DNA from: Gammaproteobacteria bacterium
Lineage (GTDB): Bacteria; Pseudomonadota; Gammaproteobacteria; SZUA-229
Reading direction: 5' to 3'
DNA length: 64,000 nt
NCBI GenBank assembly: GCA_016744065.1
Contig: JADGFA010000002.1
Location: 62,001 to 126,000, forward strand
Shown: positions 46,296 to 55,854 of the stretch, one piece after another
Layout of the letters: the number at the start of each line of letters is the position of its first letter
Numbering within the stretch: position 1 is the stretch's first letter
Notes under the pieces: model-generated
What the model was told of the DNA's origin: nothing
Database searches by the model: none
Seen by the model: the letters and a program-made list of their open reading frames with translations, nothing else
Position numbers and translations under genes: made by a program

Positions 46296-46955
46296 ATGAA
46301 AAAGCTAAATATTTTGGCAATTAGCGCAGCAGTAGCTGGTGTAGTTTCAAGCAGTACAGCGTCGGCTGATCTGGTGGGTAATATTGGCCTTTCTAATAAT
46401 TATATATGGCGTGGTGTTACGCAAACTGATGACCAGGCCGCTATCAGTGGTGGTATTGATTATTCAAATGATTCAGGTGCCTATGCTGGTTCCTGGGTTT
46501 CAAATGTTGATTACGGAAGTACTGCGTCAGATGGCTCTTATGAAATGGATCTTTACTTTGGTTATGGTGGTGAGGCAGGTTCAGTTGCTTATGATGTTGG
46601 TTTTATCTACTACGCCTATCCACTAGATACAGATGCTGATTTTTCTGAAATATATGCAGGTGTTGACGCAGCAGGTGTTGAGTTCGATATTGCTTTCACA
46701 GTAGATACAGATGCAGGTGGTGATGATGCAAATATATATGCTTCACTAGCATATTCATTTGATTTAGGTGATGAACTGAGTCTAGGGCTTTTAGTAGGTG
46801 ATTATGAGTTTGATGATGACGCTGCTACAGACTACATACATTACTCAGCCAAATTGTCCAAAGGCGATTTTTCATTTGGCCTGGAAGCAAATGATATTGA
46901 TGGTGATGATGACATGCGCGTTGTAGTTGCATGGGGTAAGGAATTTACACTTTAA
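46296..46955 (+). CDS. TorF family putative porin
   Basis: The 219 residues have a signal peptide (to SSSTASA) and begin the mature chain with DLVGNIGLSNNYIWRGVTQT, the N-terminal signature of the TorF family (TIGR02001-type). The rest is a series of Asp/Gly/Tyr-rich beta strands of an outer-membrane barrel, ending AWGKEFTL. These genes often stand directly before glnK-amtB, as here, suggesting a role in nitrogen-source uptake across the outer membrane. That role is unproven. Confidence 0.85.
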   Translation: MKKLNILAISAAVAGVVSSSTASADLVGNIGLSNNYIWRGVTQTDDQAAISGGIDYSNDSGAYAGSWVSNVDYGSTASDGSYEMDLYFGYGGEAGSVAYDVGFIYYAYPLDTDADFSEIYAGVDAAGVEFDIAFTVDTDAGGDDANIYASLAYSFDLGDELSLGLLVGDYEFDDDAATDYIHYSAKLSKGDFSFGLEANDIDGDDDMRVVVAWGKEFTL

Positions 46956-46965
46956 AGAAACGTTC

Positions 46966-46995
46966 AGGCAAATGAATTTTCATTTGCCTTTTTTT
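46966..46995 (+). terminator. Intrinsic terminator between torF and glnK
   Basis: AGGCAAATGAA (46966-46976) and TTCATTTGCCT (46979-46989) form a perfect 11-bp stem followed by seven Ts. Some read-through would be needed if glnK depends on the torF promoter; otherwise glnK has its own. Confidence 0.85.
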
Positions 46996-47026
46996 AGTCT
47001 GTTCGCAGACGTATTTTTGGAGATGA

Positions 47027-47368
<342 letters not shown>

Positions 47369-47386
47369 TTATTGAGGGTATAAAAA

Positions 47387-48655
47387 GTGGAAAATCAAAT
47401 TTTCGAACTTCAATATGCAATGGACACCTTTTATTTTTTGGTGTGCGGTGCATTAGTTATGTGGATGGCGGCAGGTTTCTCAATGTTAGAAGCGGGTCTT
47501 GTGCGTTCAAAAAATACAACTGAAATATTAACCAAGAATGTGGCGTTGTTCGCTATTTCCTGCATTATGTATATGGTTTCAGGTTATGAAATTATGTATC
47601 AAGGTGGTTATTTTCTTGCGGGTATTGCTGGAGGTGAGTCGTTAGTTAAAGATGCGCTAACAACATCGGCAGAAAATGGTTTTGGGGGTGACTCGGTATA
47701 TTCCAGTGCTTCTGATTTCTTCTTCCAGGTGGTGTTTGTTGCAACCGCCATGTCTATCGTATCAGGTGCAGTTGCAGAGCGTATGAAGCTCTGGGCTTTT
47801 CTTGCTTTTGCCGTTGTTATGACGGGCTTCATATACCCAATGGAAGGTGCATGGACATGGGGTAGTGCATCAGTATTTGGTATGTTTACTTTAGGTGATG
47901 AGGGCTTTTCTGATTTTGCAGGTTCGGGGATTGTTCATATGGCGGGCGCTTCAGCTGCTTTAGCCGGTGTACTTTTATTAGGTGCTCGTAAAGGCAAGTA
48001 TGGTGCGAATGGTCAGATACACCCTATTCCAGGCGCTAACTTACCTATGGCAACATTAGGTACATTTATTTTATGGATGGGCTGGTTTGGGTTTAATGGT
48101 GGTTCAGTTTTAAAGCTGGGTGATATAGCAAGTGCCAATTCTGTTGCGATGGTCTTTTTGAACACCAATGCAGCGGCAGCTGGTGGTGCAATTGCGGCGT
48201 TAATTGCAGCTCGTTTATTATTTGGTAAAGCAGATTTAACCATGTTATTAAACGGAGCACTTGCTGGTTTGGTTGCGATTACTGCGGAGCCGTCAACACC
48301 AACAGCATTACAGGCAACTATGTTTGGTGCGATTGGTGGTGTGCTGGTTGTATTCAGTATTATCGCACTGGATAAGATGAAAATTGATGATCCTGTTGGT
48401 GCTATCTCTGTTCATGGAACATGTGGTTTATTAGGTTTGTTGTTAGTACCTATTACCAATCCAGAAGGCGCAACATTTGCCGGCCAGTTATTAGGTGCAG
48501 CAACTATCTTTATCTGGGTATTTGGAACAAGCTTTGCAGTATGGATGGCCATTAAAATTGTTATGGGTATTCGTGTTAGTGAAGAAGATGAATATGAAGG
48601 TATGGATCTGGTTGATTGTGGTATGGAGGCCTACCCTGAGTTTACGACTAAATAA
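47387..48655 (+). CDS. amtB: Ammonium transporter AmtB
   Basis: The 422 residues start at a GTG with GAGGG about 9 nt upstream. There are about eleven TM helices, including the conserved DxxxxxGxxxVH-like block FSDFAGSGIVHMAGASAALAG with the pore His, WMGWFGFNGGS and the second His in SVHGTCGLLG. The tail (EYEGMDLVDCGMEAYPEF) resembles the GlnK-binding C-terminus of Amt proteins. It forms one unit with glnK. Confidence 0.95.
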   Translation: MENQIFELQYAMDTFYFLVCGALVMWMAAGFSMLEAGLVRSKNTTEILTKNVALFAISCIMYMVSGYEIMYQGGYFLAGIAGGESLVKDALTTSAENGFGGDSVYSSASDFFFQVVFVATAMSIVSGAVAERMKLWAFLAFAVVMTGFIYPMEGAWTWGSASVFGMFTLGDEGFSDFAGSGIVHMAGASAALAGVLLLGARKGKYGANGQIHPIPGANLPMATLGTFILWMGWFGFNGGSVLKLGDIASANSVAMVFLNTNAAAAGGAIAALIAARLLFGKADLTMLLNGALAGLVAITAEPSTPTALQATMFGAIGGVLVVFSIIALDKMKIDDPVGAISVHGTCGLLGLLLVPITNPEGATFAGQLLGAATIFIWVFGTSFAVWMAIKIVMGIRVSEEDEYEGMDLVDCGMEAYPEFTTK

Positions 48656-48702
48656 TATAGTTGATAAATACCAGTAGTTTAGACTCCTGCTGGATTGTGG
48701 TT

Positions 48703-48736
48703 GAAGCCGATGCGATAGCATCGGCTTCTTTTTTTT
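48703..48736 (+). terminator. Strong intrinsic terminator after amtB
   Basis: A perfect 11-bp GC-rich stem (GAAGCCGATGC 48703-48713 with 48718-48728), a 4-nt loop and eight Ts follow the amtB stop by 47 nt. Confidence 0.92.
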
Positions 48737-48760
48737 GGGAAAAAAATATATACTAGCGCA

Positions 48761-49207
48761 ATGCCTTATTTTAAAAAAATTATCATTACGTTTCTGTTAA
48801 TTCAGTATTCATGCTGTTCACATGCAGAAATATACAAATGGGTAGATGAGCAGGGAGAAACCCACTATGGAGATAAATCTGTTGTTAACTCAAAAGAGGT
48901 AGATGTTGATATATCGAAGCAGGGGCATATTAAAATAAACAACAAAAGAGAGATCAGGCGGAAAAAGTTATTAGAAACGTATGCCGATGATCAGCAGCGT
49001 AAAGATAAAGAGAAAAAAAAGCAGAAAAAAAAGAGGAAAAAACTAAAGCGTGAATGTATTAAATCAAAAGACAGGTTGAGGCATTATGAGCGTGCAAGCT
49101 CGTTATATAAGCTGGATAAAGATGGCAACAGAATTACCATGTCTAATGAAAAAAGGGAGCAGAAAACATCGGCATTGCGTGAAAAAATAAAGAAATATTG
49201 TAAGTAA
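48761..49207 (+). CDS. DUF4124-domain secreted protein
   Basis: The 148 residues have a signal peptide (to CCSHA) and then EIYKWVDEQGETHYGDKS, the diagnostic DUF4124 repeat (Y-x-W-x-D-x-x-G-x-x-x-(F/Y)-(S/G)). The rest is a very basic, Lys-rich helical region with a final KYCK. Function is unknown. Proteins of this type are common in gammaproteobacterial periplasms. It stands alone after the amtB terminator. Confidence 0.8.
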   Translation: MPYFKKIIITFLLIQYSCCSHAEIYKWVDEQGETHYGDKSVVNSKEVDVDISKQGHIKINNKREIRRKKLLETYADDQQRKDKEKKKQKKKRKKLKRECIKSKDRLRHYERASSLYKLDKDGNRITMSNEKREQKTSALREKIKKYCK

Positions 49208-49305
49208 TGTTCAGGGTGGTATTTATACTATTTTAATGGGTATGCGAATAAATAAGAATTAATGTTAGTTTATTAATTTGTTTTAATATTTTTATAGCCA
49301 AAGTT

Positions 49306-51651
49306 TTAGACAGTTGTGGATAGAGAATTAATAACCATACCAAGTGCATGATCGAATGCTGAATGATCTGCAATTATTTGTGATGTGCTTTCTGCTATTT
49401 CATGGGTGAAAGTTTCAGCATCTTTCTCTATGACTTTGATGCCAAGTCTGTCAACGAAAACAAGCTTAGCCTCTTCCATGATGATGACTGACAGTTTAAC
49501 GCGTCGTGCAGCCGAATTTTCACCATTAAACACTTTGAACCAGACGCCCGGGCGTATTTCGTTGGGTAGTTTGGCTATTTTCTCACGGGCTACATTAGCC
49601 TGTTCAAGCAGAGGATCAATAATGTCCTCTTCAAACTCGAGTACGGGCTCAGATATAACTTCAGGTCCTGTGTCGTCCAGGTTGTTTTCGGTTTCTTCGA
49701 CAGAAGTGAAGTATGTGTTATTTCTTGAACTGTTTTCAGGATTAAATTCACTATCAGTAAGCATATTTTCAAAATTTAAAAATACACCGTTTATCTCTGT
49801 TTCAATATCGACAGGGTTTTGTTTCGTGGTTAATAAACAGGTTTGCACAGTATCAAGTAATTCATCTTTTTCAGTGCTTAGTTGATTGTATGCCTGAGAT
49901 GACTCAATAGGCTGTAATAGCTGGATGAATTTATTTATAGTATTAACTGACTCACGCCAGTTGTCGCTATTTTTTCCAAACTTAATATAGCGATGGAACA
50001 TAAGTGTTGACCAGAATTTAAGAATGAGTTTTTGTGCAACTTTAGGTAGTGATTTATTTGTAACGTGGTATTGTAATTCAGCAAGTACAACTTCACGAGC
50101 ATGTGTTTGCAGTACTGTTTTTTGAGTTGTTCTTTCCTCTTCGGCTACTTTTTTTAGTTCATTAAATTCAATGTTTTCTAACTGCGATGCAGAATTTTCA
50201 AAACTGTCAATATTAATGTCAAAATCACTTAACAGTGTTTCTACAACATTATTTAGCTCAGTAAAAAGAGTGTCTTCTTTTGAGATAAGGCCGCGCCCCA
50301 TATGAGCGATAAGGTTAAGCGTTGTTCTACATGGGTGCTCCCCATCGGCAAAGAATTTTTTGTCTAGCATGGCTACTTTTATAACGGGTATCTGTAATCT
50401 AAGTAGCAGGTTGGTGATAGGTTCAGAAATACTAACGTCTTCAACAATGGCATTGAATAGCATTTCAATAAAGTCGATGGTTTTTTCATCTACCTGGTTA
50501 ACCTGTTTCGTAATGGCTCCACCGCTGCGACTTCCCATATCTGCAAGCAGTGCACGTTTGAAGTCGGCAGCATCTATCTGTTCTATAGGTGAGCTGGACT
50601 GGGAAACATTGTGTTGCATGCTGGATAGTGCGCTCATGACATCACGGCGATCATAGTATTTCGTACTGCTTCCTGGCTGATCATTATTGGTTGTGGTGAA
50701 TGAGGCAGGAATCCCTGGGCCTGATGCTGTTAATTTACCATTTATAAATTGACTGACTACTTGGTGTACTTGCTGTTGAGTGCCTATCTCTGAGGCGTTA
50801 TTGGCAGTCCCTGCCGTAATGCCTGCTGCTTTGATGCCCTGTGAATTATAATTAAATGTGGATGACTGATTTGTATTGTAGGTTGGGTTTTCTAAATATA
50901 CGGCATCTGTTTCTGACGACTGTTCTACGACGGGGTTCTGTGTTCTGGGATTAGGCGCCTTTTTATTTGTAGTGTCGCCCAGTTTTATTTGTGGTAAAAC
51001 ACCATGTTCGATAAATACCTGATTCAGTTTTTTATATAAGGATTCTAAATGTAAAATAACTTCCTGATCGAATAGTTTATATAGTACAAGTTTATTATTG
51101 GTCGAGAGCTCGATATTAATTAATGCATTTTTAAATGAATCGCAGATATTTTTTGGTGCTAGCGCATCTTTATCAAAAATGGCAGATGATTTTAGTGATA
51201 AAAATTCAACCCTGGCCTCAAGGTGATTAACGGCTTCACCATATAAATTCATGGCTTTGGAGTGCATGGCTGAAACGGCTACCATCTCCTCCATTTCATC
51301 CTGATCAACCAGGCTGAGTTCGTCTTCATCAATTGTTTTTGGATTGTTTTGCTTATTAGCAGGTTGTAAATATGCTTTCAGATTGGCTGCGAAATTTTGT
51401 CCAATTTGTTTACGTTCAATACGCAGCATACGCATGGTATCGAAGTACTGATTCTGATCTTCATTTGAGTCGGCATTTTCGGCTAGTTGAAATAGCATAT
51501 CATCTGCGCCATCAAACATACGACCAATTAATTCAGACAGCTCTTCATTAAGGCAGCCTGTTATTTTGCCGATTAATGTTTTCAGGTTATCACTAACACC
51601 CTGTCTGGATGTTCGAGATGTATTGTCAAACTTATGTATTATCGCGCTCAT
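49306..51651 (-). CDS. DUF1631 family protein
   Basis: The 781 residues have a long helical N-terminal part, a disordered Asn/Thr/Gln-rich linker (about 225-335), a helical middle (from about 355, DAADFKRALLADMGSRSG) and a C-terminal domain with RPGVWFKVF and RRVKLSVIIMEEAKLVFVDRLG. That tail is the DUF1631 hallmark, with a fold similar to PilZ. The family is sometimes mislabelled thymidine phosphorylase. It lacks RxxxR and NxSxxG motifs, so c-di-GMP binding is not supported. Function is unknown. Confidence 0.82.
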   Translation of the reverse strand: MSAIIHKFDNTSRTSRQGVSDNLKTLIGKITGCLNEELSELIGRMFDGADDMLFQLAENADSNEDQNQYFDTMRMLRIERKQIGQNFAANLKAYLQPANKQNNPKTIDEDELSLVDQDEMEEMVAVSAMHSKAMNLYGEAVNHLEARVEFLSLKSSAIFDKDALAPKNICDSFKNALINIELSTNNKLVLYKLFDQEVILHLESLYKKLNQVFIEHGVLPQIKLGDTTNKKAPNPRTQNPVVEQSSETDAVYLENPTYNTNQSSTFNYNSQGIKAAGITAGTANNASEIGTQQQVHQVVSQFINGKLTASGPGIPASFTTTNNDQPGSSTKYYDRRDVMSALSSMQHNVSQSSSPIEQIDAADFKRALLADMGSRSGGAITKQVNQVDEKTIDFIEMLFNAIVEDVSISEPITNLLLRLQIPVIKVAMLDKKFFADGEHPCRTTLNLIAHMGRGLISKEDTLFTELNNVVETLLSDFDINIDSFENSASQLENIEFNELKKVAEEERTTQKTVLQTHAREVVLAELQYHVTNKSLPKVAQKLILKFWSTLMFHRYIKFGKNSDNWRESVNTINKFIQLLQPIESSQAYNQLSTEKDELLDTVQTCLLTTKQNPVDIETEINGVFLNFENMLTDSEFNPENSSRNNTYFTSVEETENNLDDTGPEVISEPVLEFEEDIIDPLLEQANVAREKIAKLPNEIRPGVWFKVFNGENSAARRVKLSVIIMEEAKLVFVDRLGIKVIEKDAETFTHEIAESTSQIIADHSAFDHALGMVINSLSTTV

Positions 51652-52034
51652 GTATTTTATCCGCCAGGAATTTAATTACATAATGGCACTATAGATTCTA
51701 ACCCTGAAAAAAGCTTTTGCTTTTGCGTTAGTGCGCATCGTCATAAAGAAGGTTTAACCTTCGGATGCTTTTAACATTTGAGATGTGTGACGAATTTAAA
51801 ATTACACATCATGTCAATAATTTAGTTGTTTTTGAGGCAACCTGTCGTGAGCTGGTTCACACAAAAGAGCTAATTACTATTATTGCCCGATTATCGACTG
51901 GTTTCAGAGGGCCATAAATCAATTTTAATCCTGATTTATGGCAATGTGGGGGAAATTTGCCCTATACAGGATAAACGGTATATGTGGCGCTCTGAGGGCG
52001 GGTAAAGCGCCTGGGTAATTGTTCTTCTGCAGCT
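51652..52034. other. Gene-free interval with three inverted repeats
   Basis: This 383-nt gap between two minus-strand genes has no open frame of note. Three hairpins are visible: a nested GCATC/GATGC with inner GAAGGTT/AACCTTC near 51736-51770 followed by TTTT, GATGTGT/ACACATC (51782-51810) and a perfect 11-bp GCCATAAATCA/TGATTTATGGC (51911-51942). It must hold the promoter of the DUF1631 gene. A small RNA is possible but not shown. Confidence 0.4.
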
Positions 52035-52898
52035 TTAAACCCTGGGGCAGATGATATCCAGTACTTCGGCTGCCTGTTCCCAGGCCTGCTCCATTACTTC
52101 AGGTAAAATTTTTAAATCCAGTCCTGTTATTTCCAGTGACTGGGGCTCAAAAGCGGGGTAGTCGTCGAGTAAGTGTTCATCTACCTCAATGTCGGGCTCC
52201 AGGGCATTAACTACACAGTTGGCAATGTGTACAATTGAGGTCTCCATGCGATAATTTTTGGCTTTAAGCGGGGTGTGGTGGTAGGCAACAACTTCTTTCA
52301 GGGTATCTGACAGCTTCCATGCATCGATTAATGCAGCGCCAACATCACCGTGGGTAAAGCCAATAATTTTTTGTTCAGAGCGGAACAGCTGCCCATCTGA
52401 TTCAGCGGCTTCAAGAAGAACTTGTTGTGATAGATCAGGCTCCTTGAAGTATAAAATCAATTTACCGATATCGTGCAGCATGCCTGCAACAAACAGGCGT
52501 TCACCGTGTAAAATATTGCAGTGCTTGGATAGCAGGCGTGAAACAATGCCCGTGTGTATGCTGTGTCGCCAGAAAAGGTCAATATCCACTAGTTGATTAG
52601 GCAGCCGCTTGAATGTATCAACCGCCGATGTAGCCAGTACCAGATTGCGTAGATCCTCTTCACCAATAACCGAAACGGCTCTGCTAACGAGTTCTATTTT
52701 GACTCTGAGTGAATAATAGGCGCTATTAACAATACGTAAAATACGTGCAGTCAGAGCAGGATCATGGCCAATTATTTCGCCAAGCTGTTTGGCATCATGG
52801 TCCTGGTCTTCAAGTACCTGAGAGATGCGGATGTATATTTCAGGTAATGAAATAAGTTTGATGACACCTTTTACGAGGTCTTCGGGTTTACGAGCCAT
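52035..52898 (-). CDS. HDOD-domain regulatory protein
   Basis: The 287 residues are made of one HDOD domain: the start ISLPEIYIRISQVLEDQDHDAKQLGEIIGHDPALTARILRIVNSAYY, split over two helices, is characteristic, and LFVAGMLHDIGKLIL retains an HD pair. HDOD proteins sense stress or act as partners of c-di-GMP and two-component enzymes. It has no receiver or GGDEF domain of its own. It stands upstream of the DUF1631 gene, separated by 383 nt. Confidence 0.88.
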   Translation of the reverse strand: MARKPEDLVKGVIKLISLPEIYIRISQVLEDQDHDAKQLGEIIGHDPALTARILRIVNSAYYSLRVKIELVSRAVSVIGEEDLRNLVLATSAVDTFKRLPNQLVDIDLFWRHSIHTGIVSRLLSKHCNILHGERLFVAGMLHDIGKLILYFKEPDLSQQVLLEAAESDGQLFRSEQKIIGFTHGDVGAALIDAWKLSDTLKEVVAYHHTPLKAKNYRMETSIVHIANCVVNALEPDIEVDEHLLDDYPAFEPQSLEITGLDLKILPEVMEQAWEQAAEVLDIICPRV

Positions 52899-53070
52899 TG
52901 TTCTCTCTATGTATTCTTACGGCAACAAAACGCAAATCAGCAAATGCTGAAGGGGTGTAGCAAATCACCTGTTTGGGTGAATATATAGTAAATAATGGCT
53001 TAGTTGACGCGGGTTTTCTAGCAATCTATAAAAAAAATAAAATAGATACAAATTGTGTGTTTTTTGTATA

Positions 53071-53337
53071 TTAATGCGCGATTTCTGCTCGAGCTATGAG
53101 TTCTCTTACGGTGCAGACATGTTCACCAAAAGAGAGGGTTTGCTCTATGTTGATATAGCCTTCTTTGAAACGTTTACGTTTTCCCTGGTCCATTAAATAG
53201 GTGCCGTTAGTAGAGCCCAGATCAGTCAAATACATCTGGTTATTCAGAACTACAAGCTCTGCATGACGTGAGCTGGTGGTTTTATCAAAAAGCTCTATAT
53301 TGCCCCGGCGGCCAATAATATAAGTTCTGTTTTCCAT
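53071..53337 (-). CDS. Small FHA-domain protein
   Basis: The 88 residues are a single FHA fold: IGRRGN at the start, SSRHAELVV, then DLGSTNGTYL, the three phosphothreonine-binding motifs in order. It has no other domain and would act as a phospho-dependent adaptor. No Ser/Thr kinase is nearby. It starts 172 nt before the HDOD gene on the same strand. Confidence 0.9.
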   Translation of the reverse strand: MENRTYIIGRRGNIELFDKTTSSRHAELVVLNNQMYLTDLGSTNGTYLMDQGKRKRFKEGYINIEQTLSFGEHVCTVRELIARAEIAH

Positions 53338-53861
53338 TTTTATCCTCGGGAACCTTGCGATTCTATAGCGTTTATCATTTTTGCCTGTCGATAATTATAG
53401 GACAGACTTAATTAACTTGTGTGATTTATATCACAATGCAAAGTAAAACGATAATACTGATTTTGCTTTATCATAGAAGGCTGACAGCTATTTCGGAAAT
53501 TCCCTACATGAGGCCTTTAAATAGAGTAGTTAAAGTATAAAAGTAAAAAATTTATAAATAACGATATTTGATGATTATTTTAATGTTTTAGTCTGTATAT
53601 ATCGTGTTTCAGGTGCTAAATGCAAAGTTAAACCGTTTTAAAATTTATTAGGTCGTAATATTCGTATAAATTATAGATAAATGTGGTTTTATGCGATTTT
53701 CTTCTGAAAATATAAAAAAGTGCGCTGTTAACTAATTATAAGTGACTAATATGCTGTATAATCTGCACCCTTTTTGATTGGCCGGAAATGCTGGCCCATT
53801 TGATATTAATTGTGTGCTGACTTTTGAGGTGCACATTTTTGGCCAGGAGCTTGAAGCAAAC
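53338..53861. other. Intergenic region between FHA and typA genes
   Basis: This 524-nt, very AT-rich divergent interval has no gene. A TATAAT at 53757-53762 is the best -10 candidate for typA and would give a leader of about 90 nt; no good -35 box accompanies it. I see no riboswitch-like fold. Confidence 0.45.
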
Positions 53862-55685
53862 ATGAAACTACGTAATGTCGCAATTATTGCCCACGTTGAC
53901 CACGGTAAAACCACGTTGGTTGATGAATTGTTAAAGCAGTCTGGCACGATAGATAATAGCCGCGGTGAAATGGATACCTGTGTGATGGATTCCAATGACC
54001 AGGAAAAAGAGCGTGGTATCACCATTCTGGCAAAAAACACAGCGATTACCTGGAATGATTATCGTATCAATATTGTAGATACGCCAGGTCACGCAGACTT
54101 TGGTGGTGAGGTTGAGCGTGTGCTTTCTATGGTTGATTCAGTGTTACTACTGGTTGACGCACAGGAAGGCCCCATGCCTCAAACCCGCTTTGTAACGCAA
54201 AAAGCCTTTAATATGGGTTTTAAACCCATTGTTGTTATTAACAAGGTTGATAAACCTGCGGCACGTGTTGACTGGGCGCTGGATCAGACGTTTGAGCTGT
54301 TTGATCAGTTAGGCGCAACGGATGAGCAGCTGGACTTCCCTGTTATATATGCTTCTGGCCTGGGTGGTTTTGCAAGCCTGGAAGACGATGTAACTGAAGG
54401 AGACATGACGCCATTATTGCAGGCTATTCTTGAGCATGTGCCTGCACCTGATGTAGATATTGATGCCCCATTCCAGATGCAGGTAAGTGCGCTGGATTAC
54501 AACTCATACGTGGGTGTAATCGGTATTGGTCGTATCAAGCAGGGTAAAATCAGACGTAACCAGGCGCTTGCCCTGATAGACAGTGAAGGTAATACTCGAA
54601 CCGGCATTCGTATGCAACAAATTCTTGGCTTCCATGGTCTTGAACGAGTAGAAGTTGATGTGGCCCAGGCGGGTGACATTATTTGCTTTAACGGCATCGA
54701 TAAGCTGAATATCTCAGACACAATCTGTGATCCTGAGAATGTAGTGGCTATGTCTCCTTTATCGGTAGATGAACCAACACTAAGCATGATGTTCCAGGTG
54801 AATAATGGTCCATTTGCAGGCCAGGATGGTAAATATGTTACTTCACGTAATATTTCAGATCGTCTGGATCAGGAGTTAATTCATAACGTTGCACTTAAGG
54901 TTGAACAGGGTGAATCCGGTGATAAGTTTAAAGTATCAGGCCGAGGTGAATTACACCTGTCTGTACTGATCGAGTCCATGCGTCGTGAAGGTTTTGAGCT
55001 TTGTGTCGGTCGTCCTGAAGTGGTTATTAAAGAAGTCGACGGTAAACTTCAGGAGCCGTATGAAGCATTGACGGTTGATGTGCCTGAGGATTCACAGGGT
55101 ACAATCATGGAAGCCCTGGGTATTCGTAAGGGTGAACTAAAAGACATGGTGCCAGATGGGCAGGGTCGTGTTCGCTTAGATTATAAAATTCCAACCCGTG
55201 GGTTAATTGGTTTCCGTACAGAATTCCTTACGGCGACACAGGGTAACGGCCTGATGTATAACGTATTTGATAGTTACGGCCCTAAACTGGATGTGATTAT
55301 TGGTCAGCGTAGTAAAGGTGTATTGATTTCAAATGGTACGGGTAAAGCGCTTTCCTTCTCAATTTATAACCTGCAGGAACGAGGTAAGATGTTTCTTGAG
55401 CATGGTGATGAAGTTTATGAAGGTATGCTGGTGGGTATTCATGCCCGTGATAATGACCTGGTGGTTAACCCGCTTAAAGGCAAGCAATTAACTAACGTTC
55501 GTGCCTCTGGAACAGATGAAGCATTAACGCTCGTTAAGCCTATTCAAATGACTCTAGAGCAGGCGCTTGAGTTTATCGATGATGATGAGCTGGTTGAAGT
55601 AACACCTAATCATATTCGTACGCGTAAGAAGTTGCTTACAGAAAATCTACGTAAACAAAGTTCACGTGGTGCGAAGGTAAGTTAA
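53862..55685 (+). CDS. typA: Ribosome-associated GTPase TypA/BipA
   Basis: The frame is open from 53778, but ATG 53862 (MKLRNVAIIAHVDHGKTT) gives 607 residues, exactly the E. coli length. G motifs are AHVDHGKTT, DTPGHADFGGEV and VINKVDKPAARVDW, followed by EF-G-like domains and the BipA-specific C-terminal domain. The protein helps 50S subunit assembly at low temperature and translation under stress. An intrinsic terminator follows. Confidence 0.96.
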   Translation: MKLRNVAIIAHVDHGKTTLVDELLKQSGTIDNSRGEMDTCVMDSNDQEKERGITILAKNTAITWNDYRINIVDTPGHADFGGEVERVLSMVDSVLLLVDAQEGPMPQTRFVTQKAFNMGFKPIVVINKVDKPAARVDWALDQTFELFDQLGATDEQLDFPVIYASGLGGFASLEDDVTEGDMTPLLQAILEHVPAPDVDIDAPFQMQVSALDYNSYVGVIGIGRIKQGKIRRNQALALIDSEGNTRTGIRMQQILGFHGLERVEVDVAQAGDIICFNGIDKLNISDTICDPENVVAMSPLSVDEPTLSMMFQVNNGPFAGQDGKYVTSRNISDRLDQELIHNVALKVEQGESGDKFKVSGRGELHLSVLIESMRREGFELCVGRPEVVIKEVDGKLQEPYEALTVDVPEDSQGTIMEALGIRKGELKDMVPDGQGRVRLDYKIPTRGLIGFRTEFLTATQGNGLMYNVFDSYGPKLDVIIGQRSKGVLISNGTGKALSFSIYNLQERGKMFLEHGDEVYEGMLVGIHARDNDLVVNPLKGKQLTNVRASGTDEALTLVKPIQMTLEQALEFIDDDELVEVTPNHIRTRKKLLTENLRKQSSRGAKVS

Positions 55686-55706
55686 TATATCTGTTTTATC
55701 TTGATT

Positions 55707-55748
55707 AGATCGCTTTTATAAGAGTTATTCTGTAGAAGCGGTCTTTTT
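55707..55748 (+). terminator. Intrinsic terminator after typA
   Basis: AGATCGCTT (55707-55715) pairs with AAGCGGTCT (55736-55744), including one G-T pair, and runs into five Ts. It lies 22 nt after the typA stop. Confidence 0.7.
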
Positions 55749-55854
55749 AAGCTACCATTTTTCCTGTGTTCACGTACTCTTCGTGCAACCCCTGTTTATA
55801 CCAGCTAAACTCCTTTAAACTTTAGATAAGAAATAATAATAGGTTTTAGCATCA

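Noticed and set aside
53778-53861. N-terminal extension of typA from 53778
   Set aside because: The family starts at MKLRN (53862), which gives the exact usual length; the extension has no family similarity.
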